Positions 51,975-62,806 of a stretch of 64,000 nucleotides of DNA are shown in pieces; the stretch's first letter is position 1; the number at the start of each line of letters is the position of its first letter. The stretch covers positions 62,001-126,000 of the forward strand of contig NZ_QXFI01000035.1 in assembly GCF_003584135.1 (NCBI RefSeq), given 5' to 3'. The DNA comes from Flagellimonas pelagia. Lineage in GTDB: Bacteria; Bacteroidota; Bacteroidia; Flavobacteriales; Flavobacteriaceae. The notes beneath the pieces were generated by a model. The model worked only from the letters and a program-made list of their open reading frames with translations. It did no database searches and was not told where the DNA came from. The translations under genes were made by a program, and so were the position numbers.

Positions 51975-53756
51975 ATGACAAAAAAACCTACATATCCTAA
52001 AATAGGGATACGTCCGATAATAGACGGAAGATTGGGAGGGGTACGGGAATCCCTTGAAGGCACTACCATGAATATGGCAAAGAATGTGGCCAAGCTCTTT
52101 GGGGAAAAACTTAAATATCCGGATGGCAGTCCTGTTGAATGTGTGATCCCCGATTTCTGTATTGGGGGAGTCAAAGAAGCAGGGGACTGCGGAGAATACT
52201 TCAAACTGCACAATGTTGGGGTATCGCTTTCGGTCACCCCATGCTGGTGCTATGGTACAGAGACCATGGATATGGAGCCACATTTGCCCAAGGCAATATG
52301 GGGATTCAATGGCACGGAACGCCCGGGAGCTGTATACTTGGCGGCCACTTTGGCCGCCCACAACCAAAAAGGACTGCCCGTCTTTGGAATCTATGGGGAA
52401 GATGTCCAAGATTTGGATGACTCACGGATAACTCCTGATGTCCAAAAAAAATTATTGTCGTTCGCCAGGACTGGATTGGCGGTATCCATCATGAAAAATC
52501 GTTCCTATTTGGCCATCGGAAGTGTATCCATGGGCATAGCGGGATCGATGATCGATCCCGACTTTTTTCAGGACTATCTTGGGATGCGGAACGCGTATGT
52601 GGATTCTACGGAAGTGTTGAGGCGCATCGAACAGGAAATCTACGATAAGGAGGAATTTCAAAGGGCATTGGAATGGACAAAGGCCAATTGCAAGGAGGGA
52701 AAGGATTACAACGAAGCGGAAAGGCAGAGATCCCGTGAACAAAAGGACAAGGATTGGGAATTTGTCGTGAAGATGACTCTTATTATCCGGGATTTGATGG
52801 TGGGCAATCCAAAATTGAAGGAAATGGGCCATGGGGAGGAAGCCATGGGGCATGATGCCATCGTTTCCGGTTTTCAAGGGCAGCGCCAATGGACTGATTT
52901 TTTGCCCAATGGGGATTTTTCCGAAGCCATACTCAATTCTTCTTTTGATTGGAACGGCATTCGGGCGCCTTATATGGTCGCAACGGAAAACGATGCGCTC
53001 AATGGGGTTTCGATGCTGTTCAATTATCTGTTGACCGGTACGGCACAGATCTTTGCCGACGTCAGGACCTATTGGAGCCCGGATGCCGTGAGACGGGTGA
53101 CCGGATGGAAGCCCGACGGGATGGCCTCTGAGGGGTTCATTCATTTGATCAATTCGGGTTCCGCCACCCTTGATGGAACGGGTAGGCAGGAAAGGAACGG
53201 CCGGCCTGTGATGAAACCCTTTTGGGAAATTGAACAACGGGAGGTGGACGCCAGTTTGAAGGCGACCACTTGGTATCCTGCAAACCTCGGTTATTTTAGG
53301 GGTGGGGGATACTCATCAAATTTTCTTACCAGGGGCGAAATGCCTGTCACCATGTGCAGGCTCAACCTGATCAAAGGGTTGGGGCCGGTACTTCAAATAG
53401 CGGAGGGACATACGATAGATTTACCGCAAAATGTGCATGAAATACTGGATGAAAGAACGGACCGTACCTGGCCGACCACTTGGTTCGTACCAAAGATAAC
53501 GGGAAAGGGGGCATTTCGAAATGTCTACGCTGTCATGGACAATTGGGGAGCGAACCACGGGGCCATCAGCTATGGACATATCGGGCATGACCTGATCACC
53601 TTGGCGGCCATGCTGCGTATCCCGGTATGCATGCACAATGTTGAAGAGGAACGCATTTTTAGGCCCTCTTCATGGAAAGCCCATGGGATGGATCCGGAAA
53701 GCTCGGATTATGGGGCCTGTAAAAATTACGGACCACTGTATGGAAAAAACGGATAA
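51975..53756 (+). CDS. fucI: L-fucose/D-arabinose isomerase
   Basis: From ATG 51975 the protein has 593 residues, close to E. coli FucI (591). Metal ligands can be placed: Glu338 in ATEND and Asp362 in FADVRTYW (24 apart, as in E. coli), and the His in SYGHIGHDL near the C terminus. FucI interconverts L-fucose with L-fuculose and D-arabinose with D-ribulose. No fuculose-phosphate aldolase is present nearby. The transporter and a ribulokinase-like gene follow within 10 bp. Confidence 0.92.
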   Translation: MTKKPTYPKIGIRPIIDGRLGGVRESLEGTTMNMAKNVAKLFGEKLKYPDGSPVECVIPDFCIGGVKEAGDCGEYFKLHNVGVSLSVTPCWCYGTETMDMEPHLPKAIWGFNGTERPGAVYLAATLAAHNQKGLPVFGIYGEDVQDLDDSRITPDVQKKLLSFARTGLAVSIMKNRSYLAIGSVSMGIAGSMIDPDFFQDYLGMRNAYVDSTEVLRRIEQEIYDKEEFQRALEWTKANCKEGKDYNEAERQRSREQKDKDWEFVVKMTLIIRDLMVGNPKLKEMGHGEEAMGHDAIVSGFQGQRQWTDFLPNGDFSEAILNSSFDWNGIRAPYMVATENDALNGVSMLFNYLLTGTAQIFADVRTYWSPDAVRRVTGWKPDGMASEGFIHLINSGSATLDGTGRQERNGRPVMKPFWEIEQREVDASLKATTWYPANLGYFRGGGYSSNFLTRGEMPVTMCRLNLIKGLGPVLQIAEGHTIDLPQNVHEILDERTDRTWPTTWFVPKITGKGAFRNVYAVMDNWGANHGAISYGHIGHDLITLAAMLRIPVCMHNVEEERIFRPSSWKAHGMDPESSDYGACKNYGPLYGKNG

Positions 53757-53760
53757 CGTA

Positions 53761-55050
53761 ATGGGCATTATGAAAAAGACCACAGATCATGTGCCGGTGA
53801 CCATGCCGGGAAATAAATGGCCTTTCATTCTCATAACCAGTCTTTTTTTTCTATGGGGGCTTGCCAATAACATGACAGATACGCTATTGGCCGCTTTCAA
53901 GCGCATTATGAGCATGACCGATTTTCAGACCTCATGGATTCAAATGGCCTTTTACGGATCGTACTTTCTTTTGGCACTGCCAGCTGCCATTTTGGTCAAA
54001 AAATATACATATAAATCAGGGGTCCTAGTGGGGCTTGGCCTTTTTATCATCGGAGCCCTGCTTTTTTATCCAGCAAGTATCAGTATGGTATACGGTCATT
54101 TTTTGGTGGCACTTTTTATACTGGCCGGAGGGCTTTCCATATTGGAAACCGCGGCAAACCCCTACATCATATCCATGGGTCCTGAGGAAACGGCGACACG
54201 GCGGTTGAACCTGGCCCAATCCTTCAATCCCATTGGGAGTATCACTGGAATATTGCTGAGCAAGTTCTTCATTCTCTCCAACCTCAATCTGTTGGATGCC
54301 GGGGAACGGGCGAAAATGGCCCCGGAAGAGCTGAAGGATATCCAATCAGGAGAGCTTACCTCTGTGATGGGGACCTATGTGGGTGTCGCTTTTTTTCTTT
54401 TGCTCATTTGGATTTTGGTAAAAATAACCAAAATGCCCATGGTAAGGGAGAAGACCAAGGACTTGGATATTATGGGGTCGATAAAGCGGCTCTTGTCGAA
54501 CCGAAATTATTGCTGGTCTGTAACCGCGCAGTTTTTTTATATGGGTGCACAGATAGGGCTCTGGTCCTATACCATTCGATACGTAATGCAGGAATTGGGC
54601 AAAAGTGAGGATGACGCCTCGGTGTACTACTTGGCCTCCATTGTCCTGTTTTCCGGATCTCGGTTTGTCTTTACGGCCTTGATGAAGTATATCACTCCCA
54701 GAAAGCTATTGTTCATAGCGGCCGCATTGGGATCGATCTGCACACTTGTTGTCATCCATGGCAAGGGTATGTTGGGCGTGGTGGCACTTGTTCTGGCCTC
54801 TGGTTGCATGTCACTCATGTTTCCCACCATTTATGGCCTTGGCATGCAGAAATTAGGGGATGATTCAAAGATTGGGGGATCAGGATTGATCATGGCCATT
54901 CTCGGCGGGGCAGTGTTGACAAGTGTACAGGGAATGGTTTCGGATGCCACGGGAAGTATCCACCTATCCTTCTTTGTGCCCTTGGTCTGTTTCTTGATCG
55001 TGGCCATATATTCAAGTTTGCAAAGGAACCTACAGCAGGGACTGACTTAA
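53761..55050 (+). CDS. fucP: FucP-type sugar:H+ symporter (MFS)
   Basis: From Met 53761 (MGIMKKTTDHV) 429 residues with about 12 membrane helices. The start FLWGLANNMTDTLL and FNPIGSITGILLS segments match FucP-like sugar/H+ symporters. Longer frames upstream read back into fucI and are not used. It likely imports the monosaccharide (fucose or D-arabinose type). It starts 5 bp after fucI. Confidence 0.87.
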   Translation: MGIMKKTTDHVPVTMPGNKWPFILITSLFFLWGLANNMTDTLLAAFKRIMSMTDFQTSWIQMAFYGSYFLLALPAAILVKKYTYKSGVLVGLGLFIIGALLFYPASISMVYGHFLVALFILAGGLSILETAANPYIISMGPEETATRRLNLAQSFNPIGSITGILLSKFFILSNLNLLDAGERAKMAPEELKDIQSGELTSVMGTYVGVAFFLLLIWILVKITKMPMVREKTKDLDIMGSIKRLLSNRNYCWSVTAQFFYMGAQIGLWSYTIRYVMQELGKSEDDASVYYLASIVLFSGSRFVFTALMKYITPRKLLFIAAALGSICTLVVIHGKGMLGVVALVLASGCMSLMFPTIYGLGMQKLGDDSKIGGSGLIMAILGGAVLTSVQGMVSDATGSIHLSFFVPLVCFLIVAIYSSLQRNLQQGLT

Positions 55051-55059
55051 AATAGGGGA

Positions 55060-56757
55060 ATGGGAAAGGAAAGTTATGTAATTGGAGTCGATTATGGTAC
55101 GGGATCGGTTCGTGCCTTGTTGGCAAATGCCCAAAATGGCAATGAAATTGCAGTTTCAGAGTTTGAATTTCCAAGATGGAAAAAGGGAATGTACTGTGAT
55201 TCTTCCAAGAACCGGTTCAGACAACATCCACTGGATTATATGGAGGGGTTGGAACACACTGTCCGCGAGGTCGTGGCAAAAGCGGATAGGGGGATAGTAG
55301 AAAATGTCAGGGCGATAACGGTGGATACCACGGGTTCCACACCCGTAGCCGTGGACAGCAAAGGTGTTCCATTGGCCTTGAACAAGGCATTTGAACACAA
55401 CCCCAATGCAATGTTCTTTTTGTGGAAAGACCATACCGCGATCCAAGAGGCACACGAGATCAACGAGCATTCCAAAAAGTTTGCCGTCGATTATCTTAAA
55501 TATGCCGGGGGCATTTATTCACCTGAATGGTTTTGGGCCAAATTGTTGCACGTCCTCAGGGAAGATGCCGAAGTTGCCAAGGCCTGTGCATCCTGGGTGG
55601 AACACTGCGATTGGATGCCATTTTTGCTCACTGGGGGCACGGATATCCGAGAAATGAAACGGGGTGTCTGCGCAGCAGGCCATAAGGCACTTTGGTCCGA
55701 AGCACACGGAGGACTGCCCCCAAAGGATTTTTTCGTTCAGTTAGATCCATTGATGGACAAATTACAGCATCCACTTTTCACCAGAACATATGGTTCGGAC
55801 ACCATTGCTGGAAAACTGTCCCCGTATTGGGCGGAAAAATTGGGCCTCCCGATAAATACCCTGGTTGGTGTCGGGGCATTGGATGCCCATGTAGGGGCGG
55901 TGGGAGGACAGATAGAGCCCTATTACCTGAGCAAGGTGATGGGAACCTCCACCTGCGATATGATGGTTGCACCGGGTGGGGACGGCATTGATCTGATCAA
56001 GGGAATATGTGGACAGGTAGATGGGTCGATTGTACCGGGAATGGTGGGTTTCGAAGCCGGACAGTCCGCTTTTGGGGATGTCTATGCATGGTTCCAGGAT
56101 TTGTTGACCGCAACGACCTTTAAAGCCATACGGGACAGCGATATCCATGAGCGTACAAAGGAACAATTGCTGGAGGGGATATCCAAAGGTTTGTTGGAGC
56201 GATTGGGGGAGGAGGCATCTAGGCTTCCCTTATCCATGAATTCAGAACTGGCAATGGATTGGTTCAATGGTAGAAGGACACCCGAGGCCAATCCCTATGT
56301 CAAAGGGGCGCTTTTGAACCTGAACCTTGGAAGTGACGCCGCCAGAATCTACAGGGCCTTGGTGGAAAGCACCTGCTTCGGGGCCAAACGCATTGTTGAA
56401 CATTTTGGGGACAACAATGTTCCCCTGAAGGGAATCATAGCCTTGGGCGGGGTGGCCAGAAAATCAAACTATGTAATGCAGATGATGGCAGATGTCCTGG
56501 ACCTGCCCATAAAAGTGCACAACGCGGAACAGACCTGCGCCATGGGAGCGGCCATGTTGGCGGCAACCGTTGCGGGCGTACATCAAGATGTGCAGGAGGC
56601 CATGGGTAAAATGGGCCATGGCTTTAGAACAACGTACCATCCCAACGGGGACAGGACGGCACTGTACGGCAAACGGTATGAACTGTACAAGTCGACAGCC
56701 AATTTTTTGCAGGACACCTGTATGGGAAGTATCACAGGACAGGAAGATTTAAGATAA
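55060..56757 (+). CDS. araB: FGGY kinase, ribulokinase-like
   Basis: A 565-residue FGGY carbohydrate kinase: N-terminal VIGVDYGTGSVRALL phosphate loop, TVDTTGSTPVAVD, KDHTAIQEAHEIN, AGGIYSPEWFWAKLLHVLRED, then VGALDAHVGAVGG and IALGGVARKSNYVMQMMADVL in the ATPase half. Length and marks are those of AraB-type ribulokinase, which phosphorylates L- and D-ribulose, rather than of fuculokinase (about 480 aa). Together with FucI this gives D-arabinose to D-ribulose to D-ribulose-5-phosphate. The symbol is by family only. Confidence 0.85.
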   Translation: MGKESYVIGVDYGTGSVRALLANAQNGNEIAVSEFEFPRWKKGMYCDSSKNRFRQHPLDYMEGLEHTVREVVAKADRGIVENVRAITVDTTGSTPVAVDSKGVPLALNKAFEHNPNAMFFLWKDHTAIQEAHEINEHSKKFAVDYLKYAGGIYSPEWFWAKLLHVLREDAEVAKACASWVEHCDWMPFLLTGGTDIREMKRGVCAAGHKALWSEAHGGLPPKDFFVQLDPLMDKLQHPLFTRTYGSDTIAGKLSPYWAEKLGLPINTLVGVGALDAHVGAVGGQIEPYYLSKVMGTSTCDMMVAPGGDGIDLIKGICGQVDGSIVPGMVGFEAGQSAFGDVYAWFQDLLTATTFKAIRDSDIHERTKEQLLEGISKGLLERLGEEASRLPLSMNSELAMDWFNGRRTPEANPYVKGALLNLNLGSDAARIYRALVESTCFGAKRIVEHFGDNNVPLKGIIALGGVARKSNYVMQMMADVLDLPIKVHNAEQTCAMGAAMLAATVAGVHQDVQEAMGKMGHGFRTTYHPNGDRTALYGKRYELYKSTANFLQDTCMGSITGQEDLR

Positions 56758-56784
56758 AGAGTAACGGGAACAAAAAACAATAAA

Positions 56785-57963
56785 ATGAAAAAAGCAGGAA
56801 TAGCAAAGGCCACTCCGTGGTTGACAATTGGTTTTATATGGTGCATAATGGGCCATGCCCAAGCACAGATGGAAAATGACCAAGAGCCTATTTGGCAATC
56901 CAAAGGGTACACCTCGCACCGGATTTCGAGTTATGACCGTAGTGGGGCCAATGATGACGGGAATTGGAAAGACAAGATCAAGCCAGGAGAAACAAGGACC
57001 ATAGGCGATATCAAAGGGCCGGGTATCATCAAGCATATTTGGACCACCATAGCCAGCAATGAACCTTATCACCTGAAAAAAATAATCCTTCGGATGTATT
57101 GGGACGGTGAAAAGACCCCAAGTGTTGAAACACCGATCGGTGATTTTTTTGGATTGGGTCTGGGCAAATACAACTTGTACGAATCAAAGTTCACATCGGT
57201 CGGGTCACAACGGGCACTGAACGCTTATTTTCCAATGCCATTCAAAGCATCCGCCAAGATCACGGTCACCAATGAGGGGGATGTCGCCATTGACGCTTAT
57301 TACTATAACATTGATTGGGAAAAGCATGGGTCGTTACCTGACAACACCCTATATTTTCATGCACAGTACAGGCAGGAAACCCCTACGGATGGTTGGACAA
57401 GTGAATGGGCCCGAAATAGCGACAGTACCATCAACAACCACAAGAATAGCGATGGAAAGGGAAATTATGTAATTATGGAGGCAAAGGGGAAGGGACATTT
57501 CCTCGGAGTGACCCACAGTATCATCCAAAACCAAGGTGATTGGTGGGGCGAAGGGGATGAGATGATGTTCATTGATGGGGACGATCTGCCCAGTATCAAT
57601 GGAACAGGTGCCGAGGATTACTATCTGGGCGCGTGGTGCTATGGCGGTTGTGGCATCAACCCATTTGGTAATGAAAGGCCCGAGTTTGATTATGATGGTT
57701 ACGGAAACCCTATAAATGGAGGGGACGACCGAGGGGCACAATGGACAGTATATCGTTTTCACGATGAATCTCCCATAACCTTTGAAAAATCGTTCAAGAT
57801 GACCATTGAACATGGCCATGCCAACCATCGATCGGACAATTATTATACAGTGGGATATTGGTACCAGACCGAACCGCACTTATCTTTTCCCTCGCTTCCC
57901 ACCGTAAAGGACAGGATACCAAGCTTAAAGAATACAGAGGGCCCCACAATGGGCAAGAATTGA
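56785..57963 (+). CDS. GH172 (DUF2961) family glycosidase, second copy
   Basis: A 392-residue secreted protein; signal peptide ending near HAQAQ (residue 28). Marks: WTTIASNEPYHLKKIILRMYWDGE, PIGDFFGLGLGKYN, NAYFPMPFKASAK, WWGEGDEMMFIDGDD and GTGAEDYYLG. The two candidate catalytic Glu are 21 residues apart. It is clearly paralogous but diverged from the first copy, so the two may act on different links or in sequence. It lies 27 bp after the kinase gene. Confidence 0.82.
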   Translation: MKKAGIAKATPWLTIGFIWCIMGHAQAQMENDQEPIWQSKGYTSHRISSYDRSGANDDGNWKDKIKPGETRTIGDIKGPGIIKHIWTTIASNEPYHLKKIILRMYWDGEKTPSVETPIGDFFGLGLGKYNLYESKFTSVGSQRALNAYFPMPFKASAKITVTNEGDVAIDAYYYNIDWEKHGSLPDNTLYFHAQYRQETPTDGWTSEWARNSDSTINNHKNSDGKGNYVIMEAKGKGHFLGVTHSIIQNQGDWWGEGDEMMFIDGDDLPSINGTGAEDYYLGAWCYGGCGINPFGNERPEFDYDGYGNPINGGDDRGAQWTVYRFHDESPITFEKSFKMTIEHGHANHRSDNYYTVGYWYQTEPHLSFPSLPTVKDRIPSLKNTEGPTMGKN

Positions 57964-58006
57964 TTATATAATAAAATTTTACACTTTTTTTTGTTAAAAA
58001 ATACTA

Positions 58007-58065
58007 TTTAAACGATTAAATTTTTGTAAATCGATAAAGTCTTTTTATTTTAGTTAAACGTTTAA
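58007..58065. promoter_or_regulatory. Two LacI-type operators and a promoter before susC
   Basis: TTTAAACGATTAAA (58007-58020) and TTAAACGTTTAA (58054-58065) are near-perfect and perfect copies of the lacI operator. TTTG (58023-58026) with TATTTTAG (58046-58053) 19 nt later gives a -33/-7 pair with one mismatch; its -7 box abuts the second operator. susC starts at 58092, so the outer membrane genes appear to be LacI-regulated too. Confidence 0.6.
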
Positions 58066-58091
58066 GTAAATAACCAGCTAATCCTATTTAT

Positions 58092-61000
58092 ATGAAACCA
58101 AAGTGTTTAAGATCAAAGCGTTTTTTAGGATGCCTCTCTAGAGGAAAAAGGGATATCGGAATCGGCTTGTTGCTGATACTGATATTGGGAGCCGAACTTG
58201 CCTATCCAAGGGAATTGGATATAAAAACGATGGAGGCAAGGGTACAAAAGATCATAACCGGGATGGTTACCGATGAATCAGGGGTTCCTTTGCCGGGGGT
58301 TACGGTATTGGTAAAGGGCACCGAGAATGGGACCTATACGGATTTCGATGGAAAGTTCACCATAGCGGCGGACAGTTCGGATGTTCTGGTACTGTCCTAT
58401 ATCGGTTATAGGACCCAGGAAGTTTTGGTGGGACAGCGTACAGATATGGTAATCGGTATGGAAGTGGGGTCGGAACAACTGGATGAAATAGTGGTCGTTG
58501 GGTATGGCACCCAAAAACGTAAGGATGTGACCGGTTCCATTGCATCAGTGGATACGGAAAATATTGGGCTGAGACCGGTAACCTCCATTGAACAGGCCTT
58601 GCAAGGTGCCGCCCCGGGATTGAACATTTCCCAAAGGAATGCATCTCCTGGGCAGACGGCAGCCATTACCATTAGGGGTGTCGGCTCACTTTCGGCAGGC
58701 TATGAGCCATTATGGGTGGTCGATGGTTTTCCCACGGATCAAAGAAACGCTGAATCCATAAATCCGAGTGATATTGAATCGGTGGATGTTTTAAAGGATG
58801 CATCATCCACTGCCATATATGGATCGAGGGGGGCCAATGGGGTGATCATCATAACGACCAAAAGGGCAAAAGCGGGCAAATCCACCTTGGAACTGGACGT
58901 TTCATCGGGCCTGGCCAGCGTGCCCGAAAGCTTTAGGTTGGATGTGCTGAATGCAAAGGAGTATGTGCAGTTCATGACCGAGAGCTATGCCAATAGAGGT
59001 GCGACATTGCCTTCTGAAATTGTGAACTGGGACGGTGTCACGGATACCGATTGGCAGGATTTGGTCTATCGTACCGCCCTGTACTCAAAATATAACCTTT
59101 CTTCTTACGGGGGGACCGAAAAGAGCAATTATCTGTTCTCGGGGAGTTATATCAAACAAGATGGCGTGACCATAGGTGAAAGCTATGAAAAATATAGCGG
59201 CCGTTTAAAGGCGGAGACCAAGATAGGGGATAAGCTCACCCTGGGCCTTAACATGGCCCCAAACTACTCCATAGAGGAAACAAGTGGCAGGGAGTGGCCC
59301 GGAGGACCGGAATTTCCACATGTCATCGCCGCACTCATGCCCCCGATAACGCCGGTGAGAAATGCAGATGGTTCCTATGCCATTGGCCCCAATGGAATGG
59401 TCAATCCCTTGGAATCCGCTGAAAACTTCAGTTTTCAGATAAAGCGGTTTCGGATGTTGACCAATGCGTATGCCATTTTTGAATTGTTGGATGGCCTCAA
59501 CTTGAAAACCAATATCGGTTCCACATTGAATTACGACAATCATGAAACCTATGATACCCCTACAGGTGTCAATAGGGACGTCAATGATTTTGTGTACTTG
59601 AACGTAGGGAAATTCTCAACCATTGGTTGGCTGAGCGAAACGACCTTGAATTATAAAAAGCTGCTCGGGAACCACTCCATAGATATTTTGGCCGGGTATA
59701 CCGCGCAAAAAGAAAAAAATGACGGCGTGTGGGCATCCGTCAATGGTTTTGATATTCTTGGTCCAAAAATCATTGGATTTGGAAATGCAGAAACATTGAA
59801 CGCCAATAGTGTTAGGGATGCATCTTCCCTGATCTCTTATTTGGGGAGGTTGAATTATGCCTATGATGACAAGTATTTACTGACCGCCACATTTAGAAGG
59901 GACGGCAGTTCAAGATTCGGCACGAACAGTAGATTTGCCAATTTTGGATCTGCTGCCATAGGATGGAGGGTATCCAAGGAGAAATTCTTGGAAAATGCAA
60001 AATTCCTGAACGATCTTAAACTCAGGGCAAGCTATGGAAGAACAGGGAGCAACAGTATTCCCAATTACATTGCAAAGCCGAGCCTTACCTCCATACGGCA
60101 CTCATTTGGGAGCAGTCAGGTCACCGGTGTCGTGAATGCAGATCCAGGCAACATCAACCTTACGTGGGAGACCTCGGACCAAGTGGATATGGGATTGGAC
60201 CTTTCAATGTTCCGTAACCGGCTCACCATTATTGGGGATTATTATAGAAATACCACATCCGGACTGTTGTTGAACAAACAGATCCCGTTGTCCTCAGGAT
60301 TCCCCAGTGGATACTTGACCAATATCGGACGAATGCGCAATTGGGGATATGAGTTTTCCCTAACGGCGGATATTGTGGACAATGAGGACTGGAAATGGAC
60401 CATCGGTGGAAATGTCACAAGGAACTGGAACAAGGTGTTGGATCTTGGCGGGGCCGACCAAATTCAAAAATGGTATGGGGTGCTCAGGCATGTGCCGGGC
60501 CGGGAATTCAAAGAGATCTATGGTGTAGAGGTCATAGGGGTGGCCAGGCAAGGTGATGGTTCGGGTGTTGCACCGGGAGATCTGATCTTCAGGGATGTTG
60601 ACGGTGATGGCACAATTGGGAGCTTTGTTACTGCGGATGGAGTACCGATAGGATCCCCTAACCAAGATTGGGCGTATGGAATCACATCGACACTCCGCTA
60701 TGGACAATTTACGCTGTCCACCTTGCTTCAGGGACAGGCAGGCGCCCAAATGCAGGACTTCAACTTGAACCAGATTGCCAATGGTGCAAACATTAACAAT
60801 GTGTCCAAGAAGTTCCACTATGAGGGCAGATACATCGATGAAGACCATCCGGGCAATGGTCATGTGCCCAGGGCGGGAGCTCTGGTCACCAGTGCCGGGG
60901 GTGTGGGTTCCGTATCTTCGATCGCGATACAGTCTACCGATTATTTAAGGATAAAGAACATCAGCCTATCCTATGATTTTGACAACGAGCTCTTGAAGGT

Positions 61001-61220
61001 CTATGGAATAAACAGATTACGACTGTATGGCTCCATAGAGAACCTGTATACCTTTACGAATTTTATCGGGGGCAATCCCGATGCGGTCAATGGAAGTATC
61101 GGTCCGGTGGGCCCCTCTAGATTGCCCGGAATATCCGACGGCAGGGAAATAGGCATCAATGTGATGGCATCACAGCCCCTACCGCGAATAATGACCATTG
61201 GTCTGAACATCACTTTCTAA
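58092..61220 (+). CDS. SusC/RagA TonB-dependent outer membrane transporter
   Basis: A 1042-residue protein: N-terminal signal-like region, a carboxypeptidase-like beta-sandwich (TGMVTDESGVPLPGVTVLVKGTENGTYTDFDG), TonB-box-type VVVGYGTQKRKDVTGSI, a plug domain (AAPGLNISQRN) and a large barrel. It would import oligosaccharides. It lies after two LacI operators, followed 15 bp later by susD. Confidence 0.92.
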   Translation: MKPKCLRSKRFLGCLSRGKRDIGIGLLLILILGAELAYPRELDIKTMEARVQKIITGMVTDESGVPLPGVTVLVKGTENGTYTDFDGKFTIAADSSDVLVLSYIGYRTQEVLVGQRTDMVIGMEVGSEQLDEIVVVGYGTQKRKDVTGSIASVDTENIGLRPVTSIEQALQGAAPGLNISQRNASPGQTAAITIRGVGSLSAGYEPLWVVDGFPTDQRNAESINPSDIESVDVLKDASSTAIYGSRGANGVIIITTKRAKAGKSTLELDVSSGLASVPESFRLDVLNAKEYVQFMTESYANRGATLPSEIVNWDGVTDTDWQDLVYRTALYSKYNLSSYGGTEKSNYLFSGSYIKQDGVTIGESYEKYSGRLKAETKIGDKLTLGLNMAPNYSIEETSGREWPGGPEFPHVIAALMPPITPVRNADGSYAIGPNGMVNPLESAENFSFQIKRFRMLTNAYAIFELLDGLNLKTNIGSTLNYDNHETYDTPTGVNRDVNDFVYLNVGKFSTIGWLSETTLNYKKLLGNHSIDILAGYTAQKEKNDGVWASVNGFDILGPKIIGFGNAETLNANSVRDASSLISYLGRLNYAYDDKYLLTATFRRDGSSRFGTNSRFANFGSAAIGWRVSKEKFLENAKFLNDLKLRASYGRTGSNSIPNYIAKPSLTSIRHSFGSSQVTGVVNADPGNINLTWETSDQVDMGLDLSMFRNRLTIIGDYYRNTTSGLLLNKQIPLSSGFPSGYLTNIGRMRNWGYEFSLTADIVDNEDWKWTIGGNVTRNWNKVLDLGGADQIQKWYGVLRHVPGREFKEIYGVEVIGVARQGDGSGVAPGDLIFRDVDGDGTIGSFVTADGVPIGSPNQDWAYGITSTLRYGQFTLSTLLQGQAGAQMQDFNLNQIANGANINNVSKKFHYEGRYIDEDHPGNGHVPRAGALVTSAGGVGSVSSIAIQSTDYLRIKNISLSYDFDNELLKVYGINRLRLYGSIENLYTFTNFIGGNPDAVNGSIGPVGPSRLPGISDGREIGINVMASQPLPRIMTIGLNITF

Positions 61221-61235
61221 TTAAAAAAATGAGTT

Positions 61236-62717
61236 ATGAAATATCAAACATCAAAATTAAAGGAAAGGTCATTGGGGTTTGTCGCATTCTTTGCCCTAAT
61301 GTTGTTTGCGTCATGTAGTAATGATTTTCTTGATATAGGTGCTGAGGACCGTATTGACAAGACCACATTTTACCAAACCGATGCAGAGCTGGTCAATGCC
61401 ATAAACGGTGTGTATGCAAAACAGCGTATCGTCTTCAACCATTATGGTACGTACTATTTACAGGACAGTAGGTCGGACAATGCCGCCCTGAACCAACAAG
61501 ACCAACCCGAAAGAGTGGCATCCGATGTGTTCCAAGAGCTGACCAACAACCAAGAAATGCTTATTTCCTGGTCACAGCTCTATGATGTGGTCAACCACGC
61601 CAATGCCATTATAGCCAATGACCGAGAAGTGGAGGGGAATCAGGAATTGGTGAAGAGGATCATTGGTGAGGCCAAGTTTTTAAGGGCATACACCTATTAT
61701 CAGATTGTGACGACCTGGGGCGGTGTTCCGCTTCGGTTGCTTCCTTCGGAAGATTTTGACAATATTGTAGTGGGTACCTCCCCAGAGAGTGAGGTATATG
61801 AACAGATCAAAGCCGATCTGGACGACGCCATTGAAGTGCTTCCAGCGACTTACGGTGGAGGAAAGGGCAATGAGGTAGGGCGTGCGACCAAATATGCCGC
61901 ATTGACCCTTTTGGGCAAAGTGGAGCTACAACTTGGCAATAAATCCGATGCGGAAACGAACTTGAGGCAGGTATTGGGACATTATCAGCTTCTGGACAAT
62001 TACGCCGATATCTATGCCGCAGGAAACGACAATACCCAGGAATCGATTTACGAAGTAAGCTTTGACCCAGCAGGCAATACAGGCTATTCACTCCCCAATT
62101 GGTTTATTCCCAATGATGAGGCAATACGGCTCGGGATTGCGGCCGGAGGTAATCCGGCACAGATTTTGCAATTATTTCCCACCCAATCGTTGATGGACGA
62201 ATTTGAGGCTGGAGACCTTAGGGCAGCGGCCACTTTTAGCATTGCCTTGGGCGATAATGATCCCTACGTGAGCAAATTCATTGATTTGGCGGCGGCCTCA
62301 CAAGGGTATAATATCAATATGGTCTTACTGAGGTATTCCGATGTACTGCTGAGTTTGGCAGAGGCCATAGGGGAAAACAACGAGGCATATGACCTGATCA
62401 ATCAGGTCAGACGGCGTGGATTTGGGTTTGATCCCAACACACCGAATGCTTCCGTGGATATCGACATGGCCAGCCCAGGGACCTTCCAGGAAAAGATACT
62501 GCACGAAAGACGTGTGGAATTCGCTTTTGAACATCAGCGTTGGACCGACCTTAAAAGGCTCAAGACACCTGAAGAGGTGGTCCAGATGATGAAAGACCAA
62601 CTGTTTGAACAGGAAGGAAAAAACTATGATGTGAAGACAACGGATTTGCTCTTTCCCATACCCTTGTTGGAAATCCAAATATCCGATGGTGCCGTTACGC
62701 AAAACCCCGGCTATTGA
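61236..62717 (+). CDS. SusD/RagB surface lipoprotein
   Basis: A 493-residue lipoprotein; signal LFASCSNDFLD with the lipobox Cys near residue 27. SusD marks: the TPR-like helices, RIIGEAKFLRAYTYYQIVTTWGGVPL, and the C-terminal LRYSDVLLSLAEAIGENN and ERRVEFAFEHQRWTDLKR. It forms the binding lid on SusC. It starts 15 bp after susC. Confidence 0.92.
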   Translation: MKYQTSKLKERSLGFVAFFALMLFASCSNDFLDIGAEDRIDKTTFYQTDAELVNAINGVYAKQRIVFNHYGTYYLQDSRSDNAALNQQDQPERVASDVFQELTNNQEMLISWSQLYDVVNHANAIIANDREVEGNQELVKRIIGEAKFLRAYTYYQIVTTWGGVPLRLLPSEDFDNIVVGTSPESEVYEQIKADLDDAIEVLPATYGGGKGNEVGRATKYAALTLLGKVELQLGNKSDAETNLRQVLGHYQLLDNYADIYAAGNDNTQESIYEVSFDPAGNTGYSLPNWFIPNDEAIRLGIAAGGNPAQILQLFPTQSLMDEFEAGDLRAAATFSIALGDNDPYVSKFIDLAAASQGYNINMVLLRYSDVLLSLAEAIGENNEAYDLINQVRRRGFGFDPNTPNASVDIDMASPGTFQEKILHERRVEFAFEHQRWTDLKRLKTPEEVVQMMKDQLFEQEGKNYDVKTTDLLFPIPLLEIQISDGAVTQNPGY

Positions 62718-62806
62718 AGTTGATTAGTGGCGCTACTTTGAAAAGTGGATGGAAACCATGTCCCATCTTGAATGAACCTGGACCATAAATCATATCTTAG
62801 ACAGGA

